Positions 37,966 to 50,633 of a DNA stretch of 64,000 nt are shown piece by piece. A program made the position numbers and the translations under genes. Origin of the DNA: Datnioides undecimradiatus (lineage: Eukaryota; Chordata; Actinopteri; Lobotiformes; Datnioididae). The stretch is taken from NCBI GenBank assembly GCA_008933995.1, contig WARS01000031.1, positions 462,001 through 526,000 on the forward strand, in the 5' to 3' direction. Numbering within the stretch: the first letter of the stretch is position 1; each line of letters starts with the position of its first letter. Below the pieces are notes generated by a model. The model was not told where the DNA came from. It did no database searches and was given only the letters and a program-made list of their open reading frames with translations.

Positions 37966-40900
37966 TAATGAGTGTGGGGCACCTACAACAGAATTGTGCC
38001 ATTTTCCAGTTGCTGATTATTTTTCTTTGAAAATTAAATTCACAAATGATTACGATCTGCAATACAAGTCATGGATCTGCCTTTGGCCTGCTATCGTAAT
38101 CCCACGAGTCTGAATGAACGTAAAGTCTGGAACTGTAATGAATCAGACAGATAACAGACTTTTTATGAGCTCACCATCATGATGTCTTGCCAATTTACTG
38201 AGAGGTTTTTTTTAGATCTTAGGAAATTTCTTAGCACAGCAATTACGATTCAGCTGCTTATGATCCTATACAGATCACTTTACAAGATCATCCACTGCTG
38301 CACCTACAATGTGGCATCATTGATGATGTAGCATCACCAGACTATAATCTTAATATTCTCTTGTCTTAAATATTCCAGGCTTTTCAGATCCACCCACTGC
38401 CTCTCATATTAACGGCACAAATGCTTTGCTAAAGAGAAATGTTTTTATTGTCAAACTTAACATCAATACACTGTCTTTATTTCTGTAACAGCGCTGCTCT
38501 GATGACACAACGTTGGCACTTGCTTTATTGATACAGGTCCAATTATTTCTGTTCCCAAAAAACTTTGACTACTAACACTACTAAATTACTCATCCATTTT
38601 TCTGTTTCTTGAAGGCCTTTTCTCTGTTCTTTTATATGACAATTTTGTGAATGAGGCTGAGCAGAACAGGTGGCCTTAAACTGCAGTTTCAGCGGCGTTG
38701 ATTTTGCTAATGGTTAGGTCTTACAATCACACAACTCCTAATTACAGATGACATTCATCAGGCAGAATCAAGTGATTTATGACAAGTTTGTGCAGTCAAG
38801 AGAGTTTGTTGAATCTGAGTTGGAACACTTGTATAAACGAGGCCGACAGAGGGTTATAGGATAAGAGTACAAAAAAATGTACTTGCATGAGACTCATTGT
38901 CTCCATCTTTACTGATTTCCAGCTGTGCACCAGGTGAGCATAAATACAACCTCCAACATCCTGTAGCTTACTTTTATCCAGAAATAAAAACAAAATGGTT
39001 TCATCCAGAAGATATATTTGTTCCCAGGGGATTGCTGTTTTATTTTGCTTTGTTGAATTTATACAAAAAATTACTTCAGAGAAAGCAGCTTGTTGATTGC
39101 TGCCAAAATACATATGTTAGCATAGCAAAAATATGTTTATGTGTATATAGGTGTGGTAAAGGTTTTCTCACTGGCAGGATTAAAAAAAAAAACTCTCAAC
39201 ACCTGTTAGATTGATAAGGGTGAGAAGGCAAAGAGAAAGAAAGATTCTGCCCATTCATCATCAAACTACCTTCTGACTTTAAGTTTACATTTTGTTCAGC
39301 TGAGCACCCATGAAATGAAATTTTAGCTTTCCCTTTCGTGGAAGAGAGATTTTATTGTTCTCTGTGCCAGTATGCTTTAAAGATGATAGATGGAAAGTTG
39401 CCACTTTATGCCTGTGGTGAACAGAATTTAGAGCAATTTTGAAAATGCATAAAAAGGCATTGTTCCCCAAAGATTTATGGAAAGACTTTCTAAGATTTTG
39501 GTGTGATGAATGCAGTGACCATCCTGTGTCCCTCATCTCTTCAAAAGAATGGATGTGGTGTTATGTAAGTTGGATCAAGCATAGATCAGGAGGCAGACAG
39601 TGAGAAGCTCAAACACAAACCACTCATGGCCTAAAGCAAGTTTTTAAAACTTTTCCTAGAATTAATGTTTTTTCAAACCTTGATTAGGACCAAGACACTC
39701 TAGGCTACATTGAACTTATACAATCTCACGCTGTACCAAGATCTTAAAAGCTAAGCTACATATAGCTGTGTTTTTTCAGAACATTTAGGCAGAGGTCAAC
39801 TGAATATTTGAAAATTTGCTCTTTTCTAACCCTTTTGTTCACAAAGATCTTTCAATAAATTTATCCAAGTTAACATTTTAGTCACCTAAAATTAACTATA
39901 CACTAACCATATGTAGCTCATTTGCCATAACTATGATCTTACCTGCATGATATCCATACCAGCCAATGCCGGGTCAGTGCTCTGAAATTTGGACAAAAAA
40001 GAAAAAAACAAACAAACTAAGGCTAAGCTACGATTGGCCAACTGTTTGAGGGGATTTTGTTAATGGTCAAATAATATACTGAGTGACATATTTGTGACAC
40101 TTACAGAAGAATTGAAGTAACCAAGAAAATAAATCTAATTAATTAATTGGGAAAAGAATCAAAAGATAGCAGATCAGACCTCTGCCCAGTTGTCTGTCTG
40201 TATCTTTGTGATCATTGTCTTACCAAGCAGTCTGAGACATTTTAATGATAACATTAAGAGAAAAGGTTTGCTTGTGATTTGAGACAGAAACGTGCCACAC
40301 AACTCCTCGGGTTGAAGCACAGCTGAAATTCAATCAGAATAACTCAGTCTGGTTTTTGAGGACTGTTCCAGTCCTTTCAAGATAAGCTGGCGACTCATGA
40401 AGGCCACACTTTGAAGCAGTTTGGCCCACAGGCTTTCATCTTCACCTGACTAGTGATTTATCATTGCCTCACAGACCAGAAAGCAGTACCCCTCCCTCAA
40501 GGTAACAAAGAAAACACACATAGAAACTTGCCACTGTAGGTTAGCAGGGTCTATATATATACAGTGCTTAGGGGAGGGTAGCCATATTTATTTATTTTTT
40601 ACCAACATAGGGAAAGGCTTGTTTTTGTCCTGTAGTTTTACATTTTTTTCGGCCTTGCTTTGCAAAGTTGTTGGTATTATCCCAATCTTGCTGTCACATA
40701 GATCTAATCACTTGTTACATTCATTCACATACTTACACTTTAGACATAAAGGTTGCGTAAAGTGCAGTATATTTCATACAATCAAATTATTAATATCTGA
40801 TTGTCCAGTGACATATTGCTTAACTTAAATATGACAGCGGTGCTGAACCAAAACCCCTTGCCAAATGGAGAGAAAAGCAAAGGGATAAGTATGGGTTAAT

Positions 40901-42757
40901 TAAAATGTATGTAATCAACCTGTACAGTTATGAAAACCAAATGTAAATGCAATGTATCCTACTTAAATATTGTCTATGCAGCCCCAGATTACGCCATATC
41001 TGCCACAGAGCTTCCTGTAATGAATAAACACATGAAAAGTAATACAGTTGCAATGAGTGACATATTGTGAGTGCGTTATAGTTTATTCCTCTGGGCCTCA
41101 TCAAACTGGAAAAGCAGTGCAAACATAGAGTTGTATGACCAAGCATGACATCTGCAAAGTAGTTCTCAGAAATCAAAAATGCACACTGTGCTCATAAAGT
41201 AAAGGAAGATATTTTGCAGGTTACCTTTGTCCTTTGACCTTTTGTTACCGGTTTTCAAGTCACTCATCGACACACTGTGTGCGATGCTTGAATGTTTATA
41301 ATAATCATAATAATTAAAAAGGGGATTATGAAAGCTATTAACCAGTATTTACATATGGAACTTGAAACTGAAGTTTGTATGGCGATATAGTTAAACATTG
41401 AGGAGGATGGCAGGATAAGAATTCAAAAGAAGTAGAATAACAGTCTGAACATGTGTAAACCAGTGTCTGAAATAAATAAATAAGTCTCAACCATGGTGCA
41501 TGTAAAACCTAACCCTGTGAAGAGGACTGAAGGCAGAGATGAAAGTAAAGAGGAAGAGGTCGAGTCAAAACTTGGATTCCATCCATAAATCTGTGCCCCT
41601 AACCTCTTATTTTCCATCATGCAACATATGTAACAAACCACTTTCCTTGAATCACTTTGATATGGGCAGAGAAAGAGATCAAAGTGAACAGAAAATATAT
41701 AGAAAAACACATATATCAAACAACTCCTATAAGATCTTCAGAGATAGATAGAGTAGATAGAGTTACTGGAAAGAAATATAAAAAAGCTAATTCTACCTTC
41801 ATCTTCAAAACATAATTTCAAATAATAATTTGAGCTCAGCACACTGTCCTTTTTGCAATTTGTTTTGGTAATGCCTCTACAATCCATAATAACTTTAAAT
41901 GTTTACCAAGGTTTTTATCATATTATTTGTCTGCACATTTCCATTTAATATTGTTTAATGGAAAATAAAGTATGTATCCTATTTGCAACATTAGCTATTC
42001 ATGCTAAGCAAGATGAATTGGCTCCATCTCCATAGCTACAGTTCAGGTGAAATGGCATTTGGAGGGCAAGTAGCTTCCGCATAGTGATGTATTTCTAGGC
42101 AAAACAGGAAAGGCAGGCAGGACATAACATAAAGACAAATCTGATTTGAAACTCATAAACAAAGTCATAACAAACAGAGAATTCCAGTGATTCTGTAAGA
42201 TGGTAACTTCTATTTAACCATAGAGAACTACTACCCTCATTCAAGACCTGCAGGCGCAAGTAGACTTCCTTTCACATTGAAGGAAATCATGGAGATGAGA
42301 GAGAGGATGCCTAGCTAATAAATTTAGCTCTGTGCCGCTAAAACTTGAAGACTGACTGATGGGTGGATGTCATGGCATTATTGGTTGGAACTGATTGGTT
42401 AAAGCTTATGTAAGCACACACTGTAGTTTATTTTTGTTTGTTCGTTTTTGATTTCTATTTTATTGTGAGTGGGATATGACGTCTCGTTTTAAACCATCTT
42501 TTACAATTAACACAAAATGTGAGCAATCTGTTTTTACAGTTTATTTATCTAGTATGTTAAGCAGAGCAACATGGTTTATTAATCTGTGGCCTTGGCCAAT
42601 AATCCATGTGCTTGGTTTAGCAATCCCTCCACATATTTCTACATCAATATTGTCCCATGATCAAATGCTAAATTTAAAATGGCAGCAATGATCGCACACA
42701 ACTGCTTTTAATTCTGACCCAAACACAAGAAACACGCTTGGAACACACATTCACTCA

Positions 42758-42759
<2 letters not shown>
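37966..42759. other. non-coding, nothing recognised
   Basis: Unique AT-rich sequence. Frames of up to 105 codons (for example 38796-39113 minus and 38897-39214 plus) overlap antisense to each other and lack motifs. Short GATA-type repeats occur near 41738-41760. No RNA gene or transposon is seen. Confidence 0.5.

Positions 42760-42790
<31 letters not shown>
42760..42790. repeat. (AC)n microsatellite
   Basis: About 15 AC units. Confidence 0.96.
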
Positions 42791-42792
<2 letters not shown>

Positions 42793-43232
42793 CATTAACC
42801 TCTTTTAATCCTTGCTCTTGTGTTTCCTCTCTCTCTTGCCTGCATTTGGGGTGGGCATTTGTCTGCATCCGCTCTCTTCCCTCCACCTCCTCCTTGTCTC
42901 CTAATTAATATCCAATAAACTCCATGATGACTTTGAATGGTCATTCAGTGGTTGTAACCCCCTCATTTAAATGCCACTCAGCTCAATCATTTTCTCAAGA
43001 GTGATATACTACCCAAAATCAAAACATTAATTAAAAAGCCATTTTCTCAGTCCTCACCAGGATGACATTTTCCCTCACCAGTTTGTTGATTGCTCTGCTT
43101 GGCAGAGCACTGGCTGCAGCTGCTCTACTACCATACAACTCAACTGAGTTTGTAAGGAGCTGAAGGAAAAGACACAAAGGAGACAGTGGGAGGAAGGCAA
43201 AATGTAAGAAGAGGGCTAAAAGCTACAAGTGC
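42791..43232. other. non-coding; possible conserved element
   Basis: No exon is recognised. The stretch about 42895-43050 is repeat-free and rich in ATTA-type cores (TCCTAATTAATATCC, CATTAATTAAAAAG), which would fit a conserved regulatory element. This is inference from composition only. Confidence 0.35.
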
Positions 43233-43275
43233 ATGTGTGTGTGTGTGCATGTGTGTGTGTGTGTGTGTGTGTGTG
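43233..43275. repeat. (TG)n microsatellite, one interruption
   Basis: About 20 TG units with one CA interruption. It is part of a cluster of simple repeats at 42.7-43.8 kb. Confidence 0.95.
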
Positions 43276-43422
43276 CAGCACACTGGTAACCAGGTACAGC
43301 CCACACTGAGCCTGTGTGGAATGTGACTGCCCACTAGTGTTGGAGATGAAATGTTTAAGGCAGGGAGGCACAGAGCCCTGCAGCTTCAGGTGACGTATCC
43401 CAAAGACACACAGAGACACACT

Positions 43423-43467
43423 AAAAAAAAAAAAAAAAAAAAGTATATATATATATATATATATATT
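43423..43467. repeat. poly-A followed by (TA)n
   Basis: About 20 A, then about 12 TA units. This could be the end of an old retroposed copy on the plus strand, but I recognise no element body upstream. Confidence 0.93.
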
Positions 43468-43747
43468 TACTGAGATAATTAAAAGCTGTGGGGTGTGATG
43501 CACCTGCTTATGTATTTGTTAGTATGTGGAGGTATGTGGACATTGAGGTTAAAGTGACCAGGTCAAAGAAGAGGATGAATATGCGTATGATTGAATTAAT
43601 AAATTACCTCTTTGTGGCTAGCTAAAATAAAAAATTCCCATTCTTTTTCCTGTGCATGATATATTTAAAAAAACACACTTCTCACACCTGGACAGAGCTA
43701 CACTGCTAGAATTCAATGGTGCACATTCAGAAAAAAATGAAAAAACC

Positions 43748-43749
<2 letters not shown>

Positions 43750-43787
<38 letters not shown>
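43750..43787. repeat. (CA)n microsatellite
   Basis: About 19 CA units. It is complementary to the (TG)n run about 480 bases upstream, so the two tracts could pair as an inverted repeat. Confidence 0.96.
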
Positions 43788-43788
<1 letters not shown>

Positions 43789-46599
43789 ACTGAGGTTGTT
43801 AATTAAACCCACAGTTGCTCTTTGTTGTACGATTTTCCGAGGCAGGTATGGAAAATAGGCTAAATTTGGCCTTTCACTCTACAGTTCTCATCACTTCCTC
43901 CACCTATTCTCTATCTCCCCCAAAAATACAAATGTGTGTCTGGGTTTTCATGGGATTCATGATTATTTCCATTCCACTATGGTAGTGCATTCGCTCACCA
44001 TTATGAGGAGAAAAATGGCAACGTAAGCCGCCAAGTTCTGATAAACACATGAATACATGAATGTGTGAGTGGGAGCCGTAGCGAGCAAATGTGTTGTTGA
44101 GTGGAGAGGTTTGGGCCCGAGCTGTTTACACTGTAGAGAGAAGTGGTGGAGAGCTGCTCCTTTATGGTTTCTGTTGAAAACTGTGCGTCTAGACGAAGTG
44201 TCTCTCTCTCAGTGGATGCCATTACACCTCTCTTCTTCCCAACCTTTGTTTGTACGTACACATTTTATGAAATAAAGATGGAAATCTCTTCATTGAGGCA
44301 AAAAGCAATCAATATGATAATTTGTGTATTTTCCATTCACCTGCAAGTACATCAGCAGTGCACTGTGTTTATGTTACCCACAAGAGTAATTCATTTTAAT
44401 GTGTCCACTGAAAGTATTTTTCATTGTTTCTCCATTCTGACTGACATAGGACAACACAGACATCCTTTCATTATTTTGAGCTGTTTTCAATTTCAGTGCC
44501 CAGTGTGTTCCAGACAGTATTTGTAATAGGCTTTGTTATAGGGGTGCACATTTGCCTTGTCAATCTGGCTGCACATTGTAAAACAGCAGTATTTTTTATT
44601 TTTAAAAAAAAACACATCATGATGATTTATACCCTCTCATAAAAGCACAGTAAAACCTACAAGGTTAGTCAAGGGCATTCAGCCTTCCTGCCTGGCTCAG
44701 TGTTTGAGGTGAGAACACTCCTGTCCCTAAACACACAAACACACACTCTCACACACACACGCTCCCTCACCCCCTTCATATCACATTTTACAAATATCCC
44801 ATGATGCGAAGACTCTATGACCCTGATGTGCAACGTGTTGGTGTGTGTGAGTGTGTTGGCAGGTGGGGGGTTGGTGGTGCGTGGAATGCATTTACTGTCC
44901 CACCGTGAGAGTGCGTTTTAATGCAGCATGCGGTTGCCCATACAGTACATACATGCATGTACAAACGTGTCTATCCTGAAACTTCAGAGGACATTCTTAG
45001 GATAAAGAGTGGAGCGCAAAACATTGAAACATGTTCTGCCCATATTTGCACGTCAACTCTGCGGTGGAAGTGCCTCCTGGTGACTATGATGTATTACATG
45101 TCACCGGGATTCATCCCCGCAGAATACTAATGCAAGCATCTGTGAAAATTGCAGCAGTATTTGTGTGTCGGTGAAGTTCTGAGAAAAAAAAAAAAGAAGA
45201 AGAGAGGTTTCCTTGTGTATTTTACTTGAGCGATTTATGTTTCATGCTATCTGAGAAGTTAGATTGGTTGGGTCACATTCATTTCACCTTGCTTTGGGGT
45301 AAGTAAGGTGATTGCCAGAGTAAAGCTGGGGTTTAGGGTTTTGTGGATGCGAAAGACTGAAGAAGGCTACAAAATAATAGTGATACAAAGGCTGGAATTC
45401 GATGTTAAAAAGGAGCCTGTGGTTGTGCTCAGCCTGTAATTTATTCCTTCTCCGCTGTGAGCAGCCTCAGAAGGACACTGAGAGGATTTGTGGTGATGGG
45501 AGGTCTTAAACTCCATCTGACCCTCAAACCCACCTGAGAAGGCTCATTGAGTGTTTTTACATTAGATATGCAACTTGTGGTGTATGTTGTTGATGGTGGG
45601 GAGGCATTAATCATGGTGGAGCGATAAAAAGAAGTGGAAGTGCAGTGAAGGATAAGGGAGGACTGAGATCTGCCAGTCTAGTGATTTGCTGTGCGTGTTA
45701 GTTGATGTCAGAACAAGGCAGAATTTACGGGCATCATGAGCATACCTTATTGTCTGCTGCCATCAGCTGAGTGGCCATTAGAGGACTTACAGGGGCCATT
45801 CACATTGTAATGATAAACAATGGAAGCTATTCAACATTCACAAAAGTCAGACAAAATCAAGTGGACAAAAACACACTGATTAAACATCAAATTTATTTAT
45901 TTACAAAGAACAGCACAGCAGAGGAGTCAATATGTAAAGTGTGTCTGCTTGGTGTAAATTGCATCTGTTCCTTGTCACAATTTAATAATTTCAAACACAA
46001 TGAAATGCGATCCTTCATTAAATACCTCCATGTATGAATGCTAAACTGCATCCCAAAACCAATGCCAGAGCATAAAACAAAATATAGCAATGGCTTTAAT
46101 TTATGAAATGCAGTACTGATTTCAGTTTCAGATGCTCCTCAGTTTTAATGAGTACCAAAAACTAAAGATCAAACTCTCTGTCATTGCTGCCAAAAATAAC
46201 TCTTTTTTTTTACCCAAGTAAACAACTTCGAGCACAACACACATTCACGGTGGAAACAAAGAACTGATAAATATGCTGATCACGTGTCAGCGATGTTCAG
46301 ATGTTAAAATGATAATGTTTATTTTATTTTTAAGATTCTAATTGCAGGCCTCTAACATTGCGGAAATGTGCTATAATCGTAGAATTAACTATTGACTTGA
46401 TATGAGTATGTTCATTAGTTTTTGACTTTTATTGTCTTTTAACTCTGTATAATTCGTGGAACAGGATGAAAATGTCACAACTATATTCTACATGCTTATG
46501 TGCATGTAAGCCTATCCACAACTATGTGATGCAAACAGGGCTGGGACCACATGAAAAAACAACTAATTGATAGCTCCACACATTGGTCAAAAACTCTTT
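43788..46599. other. non-coding; CA-rich patch near 44.74 kb
   Basis: No gene is recognised. Imperfect CA-rich sequence lies at about 44729-44761 and GTGT-rich sequence at 44838-44860. The 127-codon frame at 44143-44526 (plus) has no family features and an unlikely residue composition. Nothing else stands out. Confidence 0.5.
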
Positions 46600-47078
46600 T
46601 GAATTTTTTGGCAAAAAAACTCTGAAAATCAGCCTCTGAGCACGGTCTGCAGTCTGCAGTTCTCTACCTTCATTATCTATGCGCAGTTCTGAGTGGGCGG
46701 TGAGGCTGTGATAATGAGGCACTGCGCTGATTGGCTGCCTGAATGACGTATGAAGGGAGAGGGGGCAGAGCTGTGCAGGACTGGTATCCAACATGGCTAG
46801 CACTCCCGACAGCGAACTTCACCTAGCGGCATGAACGCCCCCTCTCAGTGGTTTCACTCAGAGGAGAACGGCTTCTGTAAATCTCTCCTGTGGTTACGTA
46901 GCGACAGGAGCTGGATCTGAACGGCCCGTAGGAGCCCCATTTTACCAGAGGGTGGGCTGTAGAGACGATGCAGGACTTGTCTTCCTTCCTCATTCTCTGA
47001 GTTGGTAGGCTGAGGGGGGACTAGTTTAAATATGTACAGGCAAGAAAAAACGTGTTTTTCATAAAATGTCCCCTTTAA
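46600..47078 (-). mobile_element. non-autonomous DNA transposon relic, TTAA (piggyBac-like) end
   Basis: The block is clearly richer in G+C and CpG than its flanks. It ends at 47078 with TTTTTCATAAAATGTCCCC followed by TTTAA; read on the minus strand this is TTAAAGGGGACATTTTATG, the terminus of a family of short non-autonomous elements in fish that insert at TTAA. Internal strings GCGCAGTTCTGAGTGGGCGG, CTGATTGGCTGCCTGAATGA and GAAGGGAGAGGGGGCAGAGC also recall the interior of such elements. I do not find the opposite terminus, so the left boundary (about 46600) is approximate and that end is eroded. Strand is nominal. A true CpG-island promoter is the alternative reading, but no exon follows. 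Confidence 0.55.
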
Positions 47079-50000
47079 TTCCCACAAGCAACTAAAAATA
47101 GAATATTATGTTATTTATATTTTGTCACAAAGGAGCAACATTTTTAAATATCTAATACTAGCCACTGCTCTGCTAATGTTTTACTTATTAGTCATTACCC
47201 AGCTACCTGTGCTGTTTCGACAAAACCAACAACCCTTACAGGGGGAACCTAACCATATTTGGTTTACAAACAAACTGGGCCAAGTAAACAGCATTTAGGA
47301 GTTGCATGCAATGGCTTCATTGTTGGTATGTCAAGGAGCCCAGTTTGGCAAATTAGTTGTGAATCAGCAGTGGTACTATCCTTGTTACTTACATATTTTA
47401 GCATTATAGCTGCAGCTTCATGCAGACACGTGATGTTAAACAGCTTGTTGGTGATGCATAATTAACATATTTTCCTTCCGCTCTTCCTCCCTCACCATCC
47501 TAACATGCTGGCATTGAAGCTCATGTTAAAAGTACAGTACACTGTAGCATATTTAACAGATATTTAATGAGAAGTCACATGCTTTGCCACACTGCTACAA
47601 CACTCCAACACTTCTTCTATCATTTACTACATCCTTTTTTTGACATTTGTGATTGTCATCTCAGTGAATTTCAAAGTATATTTTCTTGCAAACTAATGGC
47701 TTTATGAAATAAGAACATATTTGAGTTATTTACTTTTAAATTTGTAATATTTTTCTTGTAGATTAAAGTTTTTTATGTAAATGTATAACTGTAAGAAATA
47801 AATACTATAATAAAAAGTAATAAAATAATAAAAAGATAATACTAGACTACTCAATTTATATTTTATTTTTGGTTTGGTCTAATACCATAATAATACAATA
47901 ATAATCAGTAAAAACATTTTCTGTGGCTACAACTCATTAAAAGGTAAAGCATTTCAGAGGGCACCCTGGCTGTCACCTGTCATTCAAGAGGGAAGTTAAC
48001 CATCAATAGCGATGTGGCTTTAGAGTAATCAGTGTGGATTAGAATTTGCTAATTGAACTGGCTCAAATGTCGTCTTTACAGTCTAATTCAGGTCAGATTT
48101 CAACCTGCCTCACTTCTGGGCTCCAGGGCATCTGTGGGTAATCAATGCCATGACCTCAGAGAAATGAGCCTGTATTTGCAGCAGTTGGCATACACCAAAC
48201 TGCAGCTTGACTGTTCCTCTCTGTCACTGATGGAGCTCTGGGTAAATTAAACGGTAGGGAAGGTTTGAATTTAGACATTTATACATTTTTCAATATAGAA
48301 ATACATGTGACATGTATGTAGCAAACATGAATAATTAAAAGGGATGGTAAAGCACATACTACTCATGAGATACAAAAATACACAATGCCTGAAACCCCCC
48401 CCCCGTCTGTTTAATAAAAGCAGTCGTTTAGTAGTTTAAAGAAAGCAGCCTCATTTCATATTGTAATAAATTAAATGCAAACATGCGACATAAAAATGTA
48501 ACAAAATATGAAGCGGTGCAAAAGTGTGCTATTTTGAATCTCTTTTACAACACGGAGTATAGAGGCAAACAAAATTTGATTAAATGGTTATAATAAAAAA
48601 TCATGGCTGCAATCCATGATAGGTGGCAATTTCCATAAAAGCAATGGCAAATCAGTGGAGCCAGCAGTAACCATGGTGGACTCGTGAGTGTGTGGGCTGG
48701 CTGGATGTGTCAGGAGCTAACAGTCTTAGAAACTGACCAGCTTGGTCTGTAAATTGACTGTGACTTTGAGGTTATACTGGCCCAGTTTCTCCTTTTCTTG
48801 GTTAGTCTTGTATGGTGAACAAATATACGCACCTTATCATTTGCACCACAGCTATTTCTGTTGAAAAACAGTGGGTGGAGGAGTGTCTCCAGGACCGTTC
48901 ACACCAATTTCCATGTATTAATGTTCTCAACAAAAAAAACCCCTACTAAAAAACAATAAAGAGATGGATGTTTATTTATTCCAGAGTGAGAATGATGTTT
49001 CAAGCATGCCGGCACTGTCAAAGATGATGATGGGGCAGGAAGTGACCGCTTTTGCCACCATGGTGGTTAACAGCATTTGTTTACATACAGATCATGCAAA
49101 AAAACCAACCAAACAAACAAACAAACAAAAACAAAGAGAAACCTCTACAGGCCTGCCACTTGTCCCTTAACAATATTAAAGTAAGTGGGGTATGACCACT
49201 GACCATGCTGCTTTTCTTTGACCCTCCTTTGAGTGGGACTTAAAACATAAAATTTGTCCTGAGGGTGGCACTTGATTAAAGGTCGTTACATCATTAAGAT
49301 TTGAAGAGCTCCGCTTTGGCGCATAAATGTGCTCCAGACTGTCATGGTAATCTACCTATATCTGCTGGTTGGATGAAAGATATATTACATGCAGAGCTGA
49401 CATTTTGGCCTACAGGCAAAAACTCATAGAGGGCCCAATATGGAATGGGTTAATTCTCTGAGAAGCATGAACATGCTCTTCCGTGTTACCCATTTGTATA
49501 TTTCTTGTGAAAAAGCCATAATGGTGGTACCATAGGAATGGATGCCATGGATTACCATAAACATTAAATTGATACTAGATGGTCAACCAAATTAAAAACC
49601 TGCCAAAATGTGCACTGTCTAAAAATCTAGCCAAATGCAGATTCAGTGTTTTATCACACTTTGAATTTGTTTTTTAAGAGAACTGATCTGTGAACCCTCT
49701 ATGTCACTGTTGTTAGAGTTCCGCTGAGTGCTACCATCTGTCCTAATGTTTGCCTTTCTTCAGCATTTACATCACTTGAGTCTCCAACGTATCGCACTGG
49801 CAGATAGAGTGCAGTCAGCTTGTATGAGCATGTGGGTTGAAAGCATCTGCACATGGTTTTATTTGAACTATGAATAAATTGCTTTTGATTGCTGAACAAT
49901 TGGCCCAAAACTCCAACTGGCTTCTTAGACATTTGCCTCTTATCCCATTGGGGTGTCATGCTCTCAGTGTATTTATATTTGCACATTTGTTTTCTACACC

Positions 50001-50633
50001 TTGGGTGATGCTGTCTGTCCTGTCTGTTAGATTTTCAAATCATTTTAAAGAGAAACCTAGCTTATAACGTTGCAATCACTCAGCACTATTCCTCTATAGG
50101 TTTTGGTTTAGTATGTTAGTCTTGGGATAATGCATCACTTCCTAATTATCCAATGGAAACACAATTATCTTGTATTATAAAGATACACAATGTCACGACT
50201 TTTCTTTTAACTTATCTCTCTGATTAAATCATAATGAAAGCAAACCAAGTAAGATGTAGTATGCCGGATTCTACAACCCTTTTCTATTATAGAAATAACG
50301 TAACATAGTTGAAGGCTCAAATTCACATTAGTGAAAACAACTCCAATGTTTCGGGCAGGAAAGTAGAGAAGTGACCCCCTGGCAAGGTGACATCCTGACT
50401 TTTACCCTCCCTCGATAGTCCAGGATGAGGAGGGAGTGGGACACAACAAGCCTTTCAGCCACAGCCAAGGTTTTGATGTCCTGAGCCAAACACTGCTGCT
50501 TACTAAAGATAGAAGGCTCTTATCAATTAGTGGCTGAAGACACCCCACTCTCAGCACCTTGGTCAGATAATTCGCCCTTGTGCTGGGCGATTGGATTCCC
50601 ACCTCCCTATTTGTCTGCCCCTCCTACTGTCCT
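47079..50633. other. non-coding, nothing recognised
   Basis: Very AT-rich in parts (47700-47930). Simple sequence includes (CAAA)n at 49108-49130 and a C9 run near 48395. No exon, RNA gene or element is recognised. On the minus strand an AATAAA is present at about 49863, which would be a candidate polyadenylation signal if the minus-strand model at 50.6-53.3 kb were real. Confidence 0.5.
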
